Below, one piece after another: positions 33,091 through 40,411 of a stretch of 64,000 bases of DNA. Every line of letters starts with the position of its first letter. Within the stretch, counting starts at the first letter, position 1. The DNA is taken from the NCBI GenBank assembly GCA_903939115.1, contig CAJAFV010000046.1, forward strand, positions 1-64,000, written 5' to 3'. Under the pieces are notes generated by a model. That model was given only the letters and a program-made list of their open reading frames with translations, searched no databases and was not told where the DNA came from. The DNA is from an uncultured Geobacteraceae bacterium (GTDB lineage Bacteria; Desulfobacterota; Desulfuromonadia; Geobacterales; Pseudopelobacteraceae). The position numbers were made by a program, and so were the translations under genes.

Positions 33091-33303
33091 TTGAATGGCC
33101 TTGGACGATCACTGATAATCATAGGATTGTTGCTGGTCGCAGTGGGGTTGATCATTTCCTTCACGCCGCGCCTCCCCTGGCTGGGTAAGTTGCCGGGCGA
33201 TATTCTCGTCAGGAAAGAGAACTTCAGCTTTTATTTTCCCCTTGGCTCATGCATCCTCATCTCGTTGCTACTGTCGTTTATCATGTGGTTGTTTCGGCGA
33301 TAA
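33091..33303 (+). CDS. DUF2905 small membrane protein
   Basis: A 70-residue protein with two membrane helices and the DUF2905 centre PRLPWLGKLPGDILVRKENFSFYFPLGSCI. The start codon is TTG at 33091 with GAGG 7 nt upstream; the ATG at 33094 is out of frame. DUF2905 proteins are small inner-membrane proteins of unknown role, common beside housekeeping genes. Confidence 0.88.
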   Translation: MNGLGRSLIIIGLLLVAVGLIISFTPRLPWLGKLPGDILVRKENFSFYFPLGSCILISLLLSFIMWLFRR

Positions 33304-33447
33304 ATGATCTGACCGGGGTTGCGTTGAGACACTGACAAACTGCGCACCCCATCTTGAAGAACCAGTTGGGAGACTCCGCCGGAGTATTTGGTGCCGCGTG
33401 GATCGGGCAGACTGCCACAGGATGACAATAATGATCAGGGAGCGGAA

Positions 33448-34248
33448 ATGACAGCGTACAGTGACTATTTACGGGAGGCAGTAAGTGCGGCCCGAATTGC
33501 CGGACAGTATCAGAAGTCGCGTTTCGCCTCAACTCTGGCTATAGAGATGAAAGGTGACAAGGATTTGGTGACCGAGGTAGACAAGGAATCTGAACGGTTA
33601 ATTGTCGAACATCTGCTCTCTCGCTTTCCCGGTCATGATATTATTGCTGAGGAAGGTGCTTACCTTCATGCTGGTTCTCCCTGCCGCTGGATCATTGACC
33701 CGGTTGACGGCACGACAAACTATGCCCACGGATATCCCTGGTTCTGCTCCTCGATTGCGCTTGAAGTTGAAGGAGAGCTGGTTGTCGGGGTAATCTATAA
33801 TCCGATTTATGATGAACTCTTTACGGCATTGAAGGGAGAAGGCGCATATCTGAACGGCAACCGACTGTCAGTATCCACCCGTATGCCCCTGAGCAATTCA
33901 CTCCTTGGCACCGGTTTCCCGTATGATTGCGCCACAGACCCAGCCAACAATTTTGCTAATTTCATCACCTTCCAGAAGAGTGCCAGAGGAATTCGCCGGG
34001 CTGGTGCCGCCGCACTTGACCTGGCCTATGTGGCTGCGGGACGGTTGGATGGTTTCTGGGAACTCAAGCTGAAAGCATGGGATGTGGCAGCAGGAGTCCT
34101 GATGATCCGTGAAGCGGGCGGTGTCGTAACGACCTTCGATGGTTCGACCTACGATGTTTTTAACGACAAGATAGTGGCCAGCAACGGCTTGATCCACGAT
34201 AGTATGGTAGCTACGTTGGCAGCGGTTGCTGCCGGTGTGGTCGGCTGA
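33448..34248 (+). CDS. Inositol-1-monophosphatase family protein (SuhB-like)
   Basis: A 266-residue protein from the ATG at 33448, preceded by AGGGAG. It carries both family signatures: WIIDPVDGTTNYAHG with metal ligands and WDVAAGVLMIREAGG near residue 210, plus IIAEEG for the first metal glutamate. It hydrolyses inositol monophosphate or a related sugar phosphate with magnesium and is inhibited by lithium in characterised relatives. It precedes the selenoprotein-like gene by 13 bp. A longer frame from 33388 is unlikely. Confidence 0.93.
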   Translation: MTAYSDYLREAVSAARIAGQYQKSRFASTLAIEMKGDKDLVTEVDKESERLIVEHLLSRFPGHDIIAEEGAYLHAGSPCRWIIDPVDGTTNYAHGYPWFCSSIALEVEGELVVGVIYNPIYDELFTALKGEGAYLNGNRLSVSTRMPLSNSLLGTGFPYDCATDPANNFANFITFQKSARGIRRAGAAALDLAYVAAGRLDGFWELKLKAWDVAAGVLMIREAGGVVTTFDGSTYDVFNDKIVASNGLIHDSMVATLAAVAAGVVG

Positions 34249-34261
34249 AAAGGAGGATAAT

Positions 34262-34864
34262 ATGAGCAAAATGCCCGTTATGGAGGTTTTCTTCGACTAC
34301 GTCTGACCCTGGTGTTACCTCGGTGCCGTGCGTACCGACCGCTTGCACAAGGAATATGGAGTCGAAATGCAGATGAGAGTATTCCCCCTGCACCCGGAAA
34401 CACCGGAGGAAGGGATGGAACTATCAGAAATGTTTGCCGGACGCGAGGCGATGATTGCAGCCATGCAGACCAGACTCACACAGGTTGCCGCAGCGGAGGG
34501 CCTTCCTCTGATGCTGCGGACACGCACGTACAACAGCAGACGCGCTCAAGAACTGGGAAAATGGGCTGAGTCACAGGGAGCAGGAGAGTTGTTCCATCAA
34601 GCCGTCTACCGGGCCTATTTCGTCGATGGCATCAACATCGCTTTAATAGACGAGTTGGTCGTCATCGCTGAATCAATTGGACTTCCAAATGTCGAAGCGC
34701 GAAAGGTTATCGAAACGGGGAGCTTTGCCGCTGCAGTCGATGCCGACTGGCAACTATCGAGAGAGTTGCGGGTAACTGCTGTTCCCACTCATCTTTATGA
34801 AGGCAAGAGATTGGCGGGGTTTGGAGCCTATGAAGATTTCGAGCGCCTGATTGGGAAAAGGTAG
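34262..34864 (+). CDS. DsbA/FrnE-like thioredoxin-fold protein with in-frame TGA (probable selenoprotein)
   Basis: Translation from the ATG at 34262 (AGGAGG 8 nt upstream) gives MSKMPVMEVFFDYV, then TGA at 34304-34306, then PWCYLGAVRTDRLHKEYG and on to 34864. DsbA-family 2-hydroxychromene-isomerase-like proteins have DxVCPWCYLG here, so TGA sits exactly at the first active-site cysteine (residue 15), giving UPWC. The rest (VFPLHPETPEEGME, NSRRAQELGKWA, VTAVPTHLYEG with the cis-proline) is a complete 200-residue protein. A SECIS-like hairpin follows the TGA. I read it as selenocysteine; a TGC-to-TGA error is the alternative. It would act as a cytosolic thiol-disulfide oxidoreductase. Confidence 0.78.
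34307..34338 (+). promoter_or_regulatory. SECIS-like hairpin after the in-frame TGA
   Basis: TCGGT (34320-34324) and ACCGA (34334-34338) form a 5-bp stem around a 9-nt loop GCCGTGCGT. The stem begins 14 nt after the TGA and its loop contains GU, as bacterial SECIS elements need. The spacing falls in the accepted range. The stem is short, so support is moderate. Confidence 0.5.
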
Positions 34865-34953
34865 AATTGTATGAACAAACAGCAGTGACCATTACTTGAC
34901 GAGCGAGACTTGCAACATAGTCCCGTGTCGGCAACATAAACCGGAGGTACTCA

Positions 34954-35625
34954 ATGAAAATACTCGCCATAATGGGCAGTCCGCGCGGGATGCAAGGGAA
35001 CACTGGTCGCCTTCTGGAAGAAGTCCTTGCAGGGGTAGAATCTTTCGGGGCTGAAACGGAAATCCTTTCTCTGAAAACCCTTGATGTCCAACCATGCGTT
35101 GCATGTGATGTCTGCCACAAGACCGGGGTCTGCAACATCAATGATGACTACGAGTTCATTAAGGACAAACTCCTTGCTTGTGACGGCTTCATCCTGGCCA
35201 GCCCAAACTACATCTTCAGCGTCACTGCCCAGATGAAAGCGCTTTTTGATCGCTGTAACGGCCTGATTCATTGTATGGCGCTGGAGGGAAAGTATGCCGC
35301 TATGGTCGAGACATCGGGCGGTGGTGAGGACGATGAAGTGATCTCTTATATGAGCCGATTCGTTAACACCCTTGGGGCTTGCTCTGTCGGAGGGGTCGGG
35401 TCGGCTATCGCTGGAGTCAGAACCTTTCCCGATGAAGAAAACCTCTATGCCAAAGCCCGTGACCTTGGGCAGGAACTCTGCCAGAGCATTAAGGACAAAC
35501 GGGTTAACCTTGAGCAGGATGCGTTTCGGGAAAATTTCAAATCAAGGATGACTGGCCTTGTGGATATTATGCAAGAATACTGGCCATTCGAGCGGGAATA
35601 CTGGCAGAAGAAACTGTCGAGGTAG
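34954..35625 (+). CDS. NAD(P)H-dependent FMN reductase-like iron-sulfur flavoprotein
   Basis: A 223-residue flavodoxin-fold protein with GSPRGMQGNTGRLLEEV at the start (FMN phosphate loop), CVACDVCHKTGVCNI near residue 48 and SPNYIFSVTAQMKALFDR. The four clustered cysteines (CxxCxxCxxxxxC) resemble iron-sulfur flavoproteins, so a 4Fe-4S cluster next to FMN is likely. Its physiological partner is unknown. It follows the selenoprotein-like gene by 89 bp. A good GGAGG site precedes the ATG at 34954. Confidence 0.88.
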   Translation: MKILAIMGSPRGMQGNTGRLLEEVLAGVESFGAETEILSLKTLDVQPCVACDVCHKTGVCNINDDYEFIKDKLLACDGFILASPNYIFSVTAQMKALFDRCNGLIHCMALEGKYAAMVETSGGGEDDEVISYMSRFVNTLGACSVGGVGSAIAGVRTFPDEENLYAKARDLGQELCQSIKDKRVNLEQDAFRENFKSRMTGLVDIMQEYWPFEREYWQKKLSR

Positions 35626-35628
35626 AAC

Positions 35629-35793
35629 ATGTTTGAATCGCAGTACAACGACGAAATGGAAGCCGAAGTGAAGCGTCTGGAGGCACAGATACGCGCTGTT
35701 AATGCCGGACATCCGGAATGGGCCAACGCCTGTGCCGTTTGTGGATGTGAGTTGACCGGCACAGATACGAACAAATGCGAACAATGCCGCTGA
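35629..35793 (+). CDS. Small zinc-ribbon-like protein, 54 residues
   Basis: A short gene of 54 codons. The ATG at 35629 has GAGGT 6 nt upstream and begins 3 bp after the flavoprotein stop, so it is co-translated with it. The product starts with a charged helix (EAEVKRLEAQIRAV) and ends with CAVCGCE and CEQCR, two CxxC pairs like a small zinc ribbon. Function unknown; coupling to the flavoprotein suggests a related role. Confidence 0.7.
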   Translation: MFESQYNDEMEAEVKRLEAQIRAVNAGHPEWANACAVCGCELTGTDTNKCEQCR

Positions 35794-35825
35794 ACATCTA
35801 AAAGAGAAGATTGGAGTTAAAGCCT

Positions 35826-36389
35826 ATGAGCACAGCACTGGTACTGATTGACATTCAGAAAGACTATTTCCCCGGCGGGCGCATGGAGTTAGTCGGCAGC
35901 ATTGAAGCAGCAGGAGCAGCAGCACGGCTACTGGCAGCGTTCAGGAGGGCCTCGTGGCCGGTTTTCCATATCCAGCACATTGCTGTTCAACCTGGTGCTA
36001 CTTTTTTCGTACCTGGCACTGCCGGCCTTGATATTCACCCCAGCGTCACACCACTACCGGATGAACCAGTAATCATAAAACACTATCCAAACAGCTTCCG
36101 CGAAACATGCCTCCTGGAGAGTTTACGGCAAGCCGAAGTGAACAATATTCTCTTCTGCGGGATGATGACCAGTATGTGTGTTGACGCCACGGTAAGAGCC
36201 GCTTTTGATCTAGGGTTTACCTGTACGATAGCTCAGGACGCCTGTGCTGCTCCTGATATTGCTTTTAACGGCGAGACGATTCCCGCCCGTCAGGTGCATG
36301 GATCCTTTCTGGGTGCTCTGGGCGCAGTCTATGCCAAAATAAGAACTTCTGATGATATACTTGAAGGCATTTCCGCCGGGAGGGGATGA
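35826..36389 (+). CDS. Isochorismatase-family cysteine hydrolase
   Basis: A 187-residue protein with STALVLIDIQKDYFPGG (catalytic Asp9), VIIKHYPNSFRET holding the catalytic lysine, and FCGMMTSMCVDATVRAAFDLGF with the nucleophile cysteine. The triad Asp-Lys-Cys places it with isochorismatase-fold amidases such as nicotinamidase-like enzymes; substrate not known. The ATG at 35826 has GGAG upstream. A 70-bp copy of its 3' part lies at 37704. Confidence 0.9.
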   Translation: MSTALVLIDIQKDYFPGGRMELVGSIEAAGAAARLLAAFRRASWPVFHIQHIAVQPGATFFVPGTAGLDIHPSVTPLPDEPVIIKHYPNSFRETCLLESLRQAEVNNILFCGMMTSMCVDATVRAAFDLGFTCTIAQDACAAPDIAFNGETIPARQVHGSFLGALGAVYAKIRTSDDILEGISAGRG

Positions 36390-36470
36390 GATTGTGGGGA
36401 GTCTACTGGGCTACTCAAGACAAAAAGACGGCGCAACGCCGATCTGGTCGTAACCTCAACGAGGCAAAAA

Positions 36471-37703
36471 ATGAGCGCTGAAAATACGCATAAATGGGAA
36501 TTCTCCGCCCGCTTCCGGAGAGGCGGTTTTGGTTGGCGATCTGAACCGGCGATTACCCGAATCAAAGAAGCTATTGCGGAAATCAGCAAGGTTGCTCGTA
36601 AGGATCAAATCCTTGCAGCCACGGGAGCAGTACTGTTCCTTGAAAAACTTTCTCCTGCCCTTGAGCATGTTGACAGTTTTTCGGGAGCAATCGGCACGGC
36701 AGTCAACAATGCCATAGAAAAACTGACTGCAATCATTTCTAAAGCCCCGTCTGATGAGAAGCTGCGCCACCGATGGCTGGAACGGCTATGGGAGGCAGTC
36801 CAGGAAGATGATGTTCCCTATATCGAACAACTGACTGACCAGTGGGGAGACCTCTGCGGTATATCCATGACGGCTTCAATGTGGGCCGATAAACTGATTG
36901 ATACGGTGCGTATGGCTTGGAGCAGTGATCCGGGGCTGCGCGGTTATTTCAAGGGAACCTCGGCTTGTCTCAGTGCTTTGTGCAAGGCTGACAGAAATGA
37001 GGAATTACTGGAACTGCTTAAATTGATGCCGTACAAGACGATGTATTATCGGAAGTGGGGAGTGAAGGCGTTGTCTTCAATGGGAAAAAGAAGTGAGGCC
37101 CTCCAGTATGCTGAGGACTCTGGAGGAAAGAACGAGAGCCCCTTTGAAATTGCCAGGGCATGCGAGGAAATCCTGCTTTCTGATGGATCGGTTGAAGAGG
37201 CATACCATCGCTACGCCATTGAGGCCAATCGCAAGGCAACCAATCTGGCGACTTTTCGGGCGATTGTCCAAAAATACCCGAATAAGAATCCAAGGGATAT
37301 TCTAACCGAACTTGCGGCAAGTTCACCAGGAGAGGAAGGGAAATGGTTTGCTGCGGCAAAATCTGCCGGATTCTACCCGGAAGCTCTTGAACTGGCAAAC
37401 AGGTCCCCCTGTGATCCTAAAACGCTCACCAGAGCTGCACGGGATATGGCGGAGAATGAGCCCCTGTTTGCAATTGAGATCGGCATAACAGTTCTCAAGT
37501 GGCTGATTGCTGGATATGGCTATGAAGTGACTGGTGACGATGTAATGTCAGTTTACTCACATACGATGAGAGCTGCGGAGGTCGCCCAGCTAAAGAATGA
37601 AACCTTCGAGCGTATACGCACATTGGTTGCCGGGGAGGTTTTTGGTGAACGTTTTGTTACAAAGATTCTTGGGCCTACGCTTGGGTTGAGCCGCCAAGCG
37701 TGA
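36471..37703 (+). CDS. Hypothetical helical-repeat protein
   Basis: A 410-residue, almost fully alpha-helical protein without a leader or membrane helix. Several helix pairs (LERLWEAVQEDDVPYIEQLTDQWGDL, LLELLKLMPYKTMYYRKWGVKALSSMGKR, ALQYAEDSGGKNESPFEIARACEEI) look like TPR/HEAT or SWIM-type scaffold repeats. The N-terminal WEFSARFRRGGFGWRSEPAI segment is distinctive. I do not recognise the family. ACGAGG lies upstream of the ATG at 36471. A duplicated hydrolase fragment starts directly after its stop. Confidence 0.7.
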   Translation: MSAENTHKWEFSARFRRGGFGWRSEPAITRIKEAIAEISKVARKDQILAATGAVLFLEKLSPALEHVDSFSGAIGTAVNNAIEKLTAIISKAPSDEKLRHRWLERLWEAVQEDDVPYIEQLTDQWGDLCGISMTASMWADKLIDTVRMAWSSDPGLRGYFKGTSACLSALCKADRNEELLELLKLMPYKTMYYRKWGVKALSSMGKRSEALQYAEDSGGKNESPFEIARACEEILLSDGSVEEAYHRYAIEANRKATNLATFRAIVQKYPNKNPRDILTELAASSPGEEGKWFAAAKSAGFYPEALELANRSPCDPKTLTRAARDMAENEPLFAIEIGITVLKWLIAGYGYEVTGDDVMSVYSHTMRAAEVAQLKNETFERIRTLVAGEVFGERFVTKILGPTLGLSRQA

Positions 37704-37774
37704 TTCAGGACGCCTGTGCTGCTCCTGATCTTGCTTTTAATGGTGAGACGATTCCCGTCCGCCAGGTGCATGGG
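37704..37774 (+). pseudogene. Duplicated 3' fragment of the isochorismatase-family gene
   Basis: About 70 bp starting right after the previous stop are nearly identical to 36233-36302 in the intact hydrolase gene (encoding QDACAAP and FNGETIP). Only a few bases differ. It has no start or end of its own, so it is a dead duplicated fragment. Confidence 0.8.
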
Positions 37775-37792
37775 TCAGGCACAGAGTCAGAA

Positions 37793-38071
37793 TGATACAG
37801 TGGAGGCTGTGGAAACGCAGCAGCAGAAGGTGCTATGAGATTGTAAAGCTTGGCGTGAAAGAAGGCATGGCCCTCATGCCAGTTGGTTCTGCCAAGGGAT
37901 CGTACACGCTAACTCACTGGCACTACATATCGGGTTGAATCCCGCAGAAACAAATGCCCGCCTTCGTCTGTCATTAGTGGCTCAATTTTCCGAACCGCCG
38001 TATGCGGACCCGCATGTAATGTGACGTGGGGGGAGAGGAGAGGAATCTCGCGACTTCTCCTTATCCCGATT
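37793..38071 (+). mobile_element. 3' remnant of a group II intron (maturase tail plus domain V/VI)
   Basis: Positions 37793-37938 encode WRLWKRSSRRCYEIVKLGVK, then EGMALMPVGSAKGSYTLTHW and a stop, which matches the C-terminal end of bacterial group II intron reverse transcriptase/maturases. From 37991 the sequence GAACCGCCGTATGCGGACCC, CGCATGT, and later a hairpin ending TTATCCCGATT resembles the domain V and VI end of bacterial class C introns. The 5' part and the catalytic reverse-transcriptase domain are missing. It cannot move by itself. Confidence 0.65.
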
Positions 38072-38100
38072 CGCGATTTATCCTGAAATCGGCAATAGAA

Positions 38101-38224
38101 CCGCAAAGGCGCAAAGAACGCGAAGGAAAACAATTAGATAAACGAATTATACTCGCACCCAAAAGGTGATTGCAAAATATAGAGTAACATCCTGATTTCT
38201 TTGTGCACTTGGCGTCTTTGCGGT
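38101..38224. repeat. Inverted pair of GCGCAAAG/CGCGAAGG repeats
   Basis: CCGCAAAGGCGCAAAG followed by CGCGAAGG (38101-38133) is mirrored by TTTCTTTGTGCACTTGGCG, TCTTTGCGGT (38196-38224). The intergenic stretch 38072-38323 has no gene. The same repeat family occurs at 12831-12860. Confidence 0.6.
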
Positions 38225-38323
38225 AATGAACTGTTTTTTCTAGATTTATTAATCCACCAACACCTTATCCGACCGGCTTGCACTTTCATGCATCCTCTTT
38301 TGCGTAAAAAGAATGGCTAAATA

Positions 38324-39061
38324 TCAAAAGCCGATGGCACCCCTTAAAGAATAAACCGGCTTGTCAGCGTATTCTGCCTCAACAGTCACAGAGAAAAGCG
38401 GGAACGGCGTGATTTTGACTCCGCCAAAGTAGCGCGGTACCGTGGTGGATACGTCAGTCAGGTCGATTGATTGGAGATATCCTTTCGCCTCGCTTTTAAT
38501 CCACAACATACCGGCTCCGGCATACGGGGTGAGGAACAGAAATCCCTTGCTGATTGAAGCATCCACGCCGTAGGTCTGCAGACCTAAATCATCAACACCG
38601 TTTAATTTGGTATAAGTTGCGCGCACACCGAGTGCCGGTTTAGCCGCGCTGCCTTCTAGAATCGCTTTGCTCAACTCAGCGCCGTACAGCTTGACATTGC
38701 TGTCAGGCACATAGGAATAAATCGCGCCAACGTCAATGCCAAACGGTAACCCTTTCCGCACACGAATCTTGGGTACAGCAAGGTACGCAGGTGCATCTTG
38801 ACTAAAAGCGGCTTTCCAGTAGGTGCTGTTTTCATTGATACTCATTACTGTTGCCTCAACCCCAATATCAAAGCCGGTAATGCCAAGCGGTGCAGCAGGC
38901 ACCAGATTTCTATAGCCGAGTGCGGCACCCGCCTCCTTGGTGAGGCTTTTAAATTCACTCTGGTTTATACTACTACCGGAAAAATTGATGTCCGCCGCAA
39001 CGGCCGGTGAAACTGCAAGCATTAACGCCGCCAACACGCCGTATAAAACATTTCTTTTCAT
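38324..39061 (-). CDS. Exported beta-barrel/porin-like protein
   Basis: A 245-residue protein from the ATG at 39061 (GGGGAGAG upstream) with a signal peptide (YGVLAALMLAVSPAVAAD). The mature part alternates polar and apolar residues with aromatic and Gly-rich turns (ITGFDIGVEATVMS, GVRATYTKLNGVDDLGLQTYGVDASIS) and ends in AEYADKPVYSLRGAIGF, whose terminal phenylalanine is a classical outer-membrane sorting signal. An outer-membrane barrel is likely. Ligand unknown. It is divergent from the RND adaptor gene, which starts 154 bp away. Confidence 0.8.
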   Translation of the reverse strand: MKRNVLYGVLAALMLAVSPAVAADINFSGSSINQSEFKSLTKEAGAALGYRNLVPAAPLGITGFDIGVEATVMSINENSTYWKAAFSQDAPAYLAVPKIRVRKGLPFGIDVGAIYSYVPDSNVKLYGAELSKAILEGSAAKPALGVRATYTKLNGVDDLGLQTYGVDASISKGFLFLTPYAGAGMLWIKSEAKGYLQSIDLTDVSTTVPRYFGGVKITPFPLFSVTVEAEYADKPVYSLRGAIGF

Positions 39062-39214
39062 GTCACTCTCCCCGAAATTTAGTGATCGAACTGTAACAGA
39101 GTAGATATCAAGGGTCAATACCTCTGGCTGGAGGTCATATTTTTGTTTCTCCCATTCACCTGCTGGTATATACTCAGAATCTTTGCTTACCCAGTCACCA
39201 TACCGGAGAGTTGT

Positions 39215-40411
39215 ATGAATATTTACCGCTATAAAATCTCACCCTTCTTTATTACGGTCTCCATTGTTTCACTCTGCTTTGTACTGGCCGGATGCTCCAA
39301 AAAAGTTGAAAAGCTAAAAGGAAGGCCACCTGCTCTGGTAATTACTGCTCCGGCAACAGTGCAGAATGTTCCGGTACTGATCAAAGCGATCGGAAATATC
39401 GAAGCGTCAGAAAGCGTGACGATAAGAACTCAGATCAGTGGTGAGCTGACAAAGGTTGCGTTTCGTGAGGGGCAGGATGTGCAAAAAGGGGCGCTGCTGT
39501 TTCAGCTCGACCCCCGTACGCTTCAGGCGGCAGTGACGAAGGCCGAAGCCTCGCTGTCCCGCAACCGAACAATCCTCAATAATTCCCGTAAAGATTATGA
39601 ACGCTATTCAAAGCTGGTCACGGATGGCATTGTTACCCAGGAACAGGCGGAAGGGTATCGCACCAGAGCCGACTCGGCAGTAGACGATGTCGCCGCCGAT
39701 GTTGCCGCTGTTGAAAACGCCAGAGCGCAACTCTCATTCTGTACCATTACCGCTCCGATCAGCGGTCGCCTGGGTGCATTGGTGATTGATCGTGGTAATG
39801 TTGTCAAAGCCAATGACACGGTGCTGGTGACTATCAACAAGCTGACTCCGGTCAATGCTTCCTTTACGGTTACCGATAAAGACCTGCCAGCAGTGAAGCG
39901 GCAGATGGCCACCGGAAAAGTTATTGTTACGGCTGAAGTCCCCGGCACGCCGACGTTAAAAGAAACCGGTGCCATCACATTTATCGACAACAGTATCGAT
40001 CCTGCCACCGGCACGATCAGAATGAAAGCGTCCTTTGATAATACGAAAAAACTGCTCTGGCCCGGACAGTTTGTGAACCTTTCGATTGCGATGGCCCTGT
40101 TGAATAATGCCGTCGTAGTGCCGAGCCAGGCTATCCAGACCGGCCAGAAGGGCCAGTTTGTGTTCGTAGTTGCCAAAGATGGCACCGCAGAGATCCGTCC
40201 GGTCAGTTCCGGTCCGGTTGCCTCCGGAATGACGGTAATCGAAAAAGGTCTGCAAGCGGGTGAACAGGTGGTAATCGACGGGCAGATGCGTGTAATCCCC
40301 GGCGGCAAAGTTGAAATTCAGAGTCAAACGCCAAAGCCCCAGTCCTCCGGGTTGAACAGCACAGAGCAAGGCAAGGCCGGGCAGAAAGGGCCGGGGGCAC
40401 AAACGCCGTGA
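39215..40411 (+). CDS. RND efflux periplasmic adaptor lipoprotein
   Basis: A 398-residue HlyD/AcrA-type adaptor. The start at 39215 follows CGGAGAG and the leader ends LAGC with Cys27, so it is a lipoprotein. It contains a lipoyl-like half motif (IGNIEASESVTIRTQISGEL, FREGQDVQKGALLFQLDP), a coiled-coil hairpin (around residues 105-170, KAEASLSRNRTIL), the second lipoyl half (STITAPISGRLGALVIDRGN type) and beta-barrel/membrane-proximal domains. It links the inner-membrane pump encoded next to an outer-membrane channel. No TolC-type gene is seen nearby. Confidence 0.93.
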   Translation: MNIYRYKISPFFITVSIVSLCFVLAGCSKKVEKLKGRPPALVITAPATVQNVPVLIKAIGNIEASESVTIRTQISGELTKVAFREGQDVQKGALLFQLDPRTLQAAVTKAEASLSRNRTILNNSRKDYERYSKLVTDGIVTQEQAEGYRTRADSAVDDVAADVAAVENARAQLSFCTITAPISGRLGALVIDRGNVVKANDTVLVTINKLTPVNASFTVTDKDLPAVKRQMATGKVIVTAEVPGTPTLKETGAITFIDNSIDPATGTIRMKASFDNTKKLLWPGQFVNLSIAMALLNNAVVVPSQAIQTGQKGQFVFVVAKDGTAEIRPVSSGPVASGMTVIEKGLQAGEQVVIDGQMRVIPGGKVEIQSQTPKPQSSGLNSTEQGKAGQKGPGAQTP

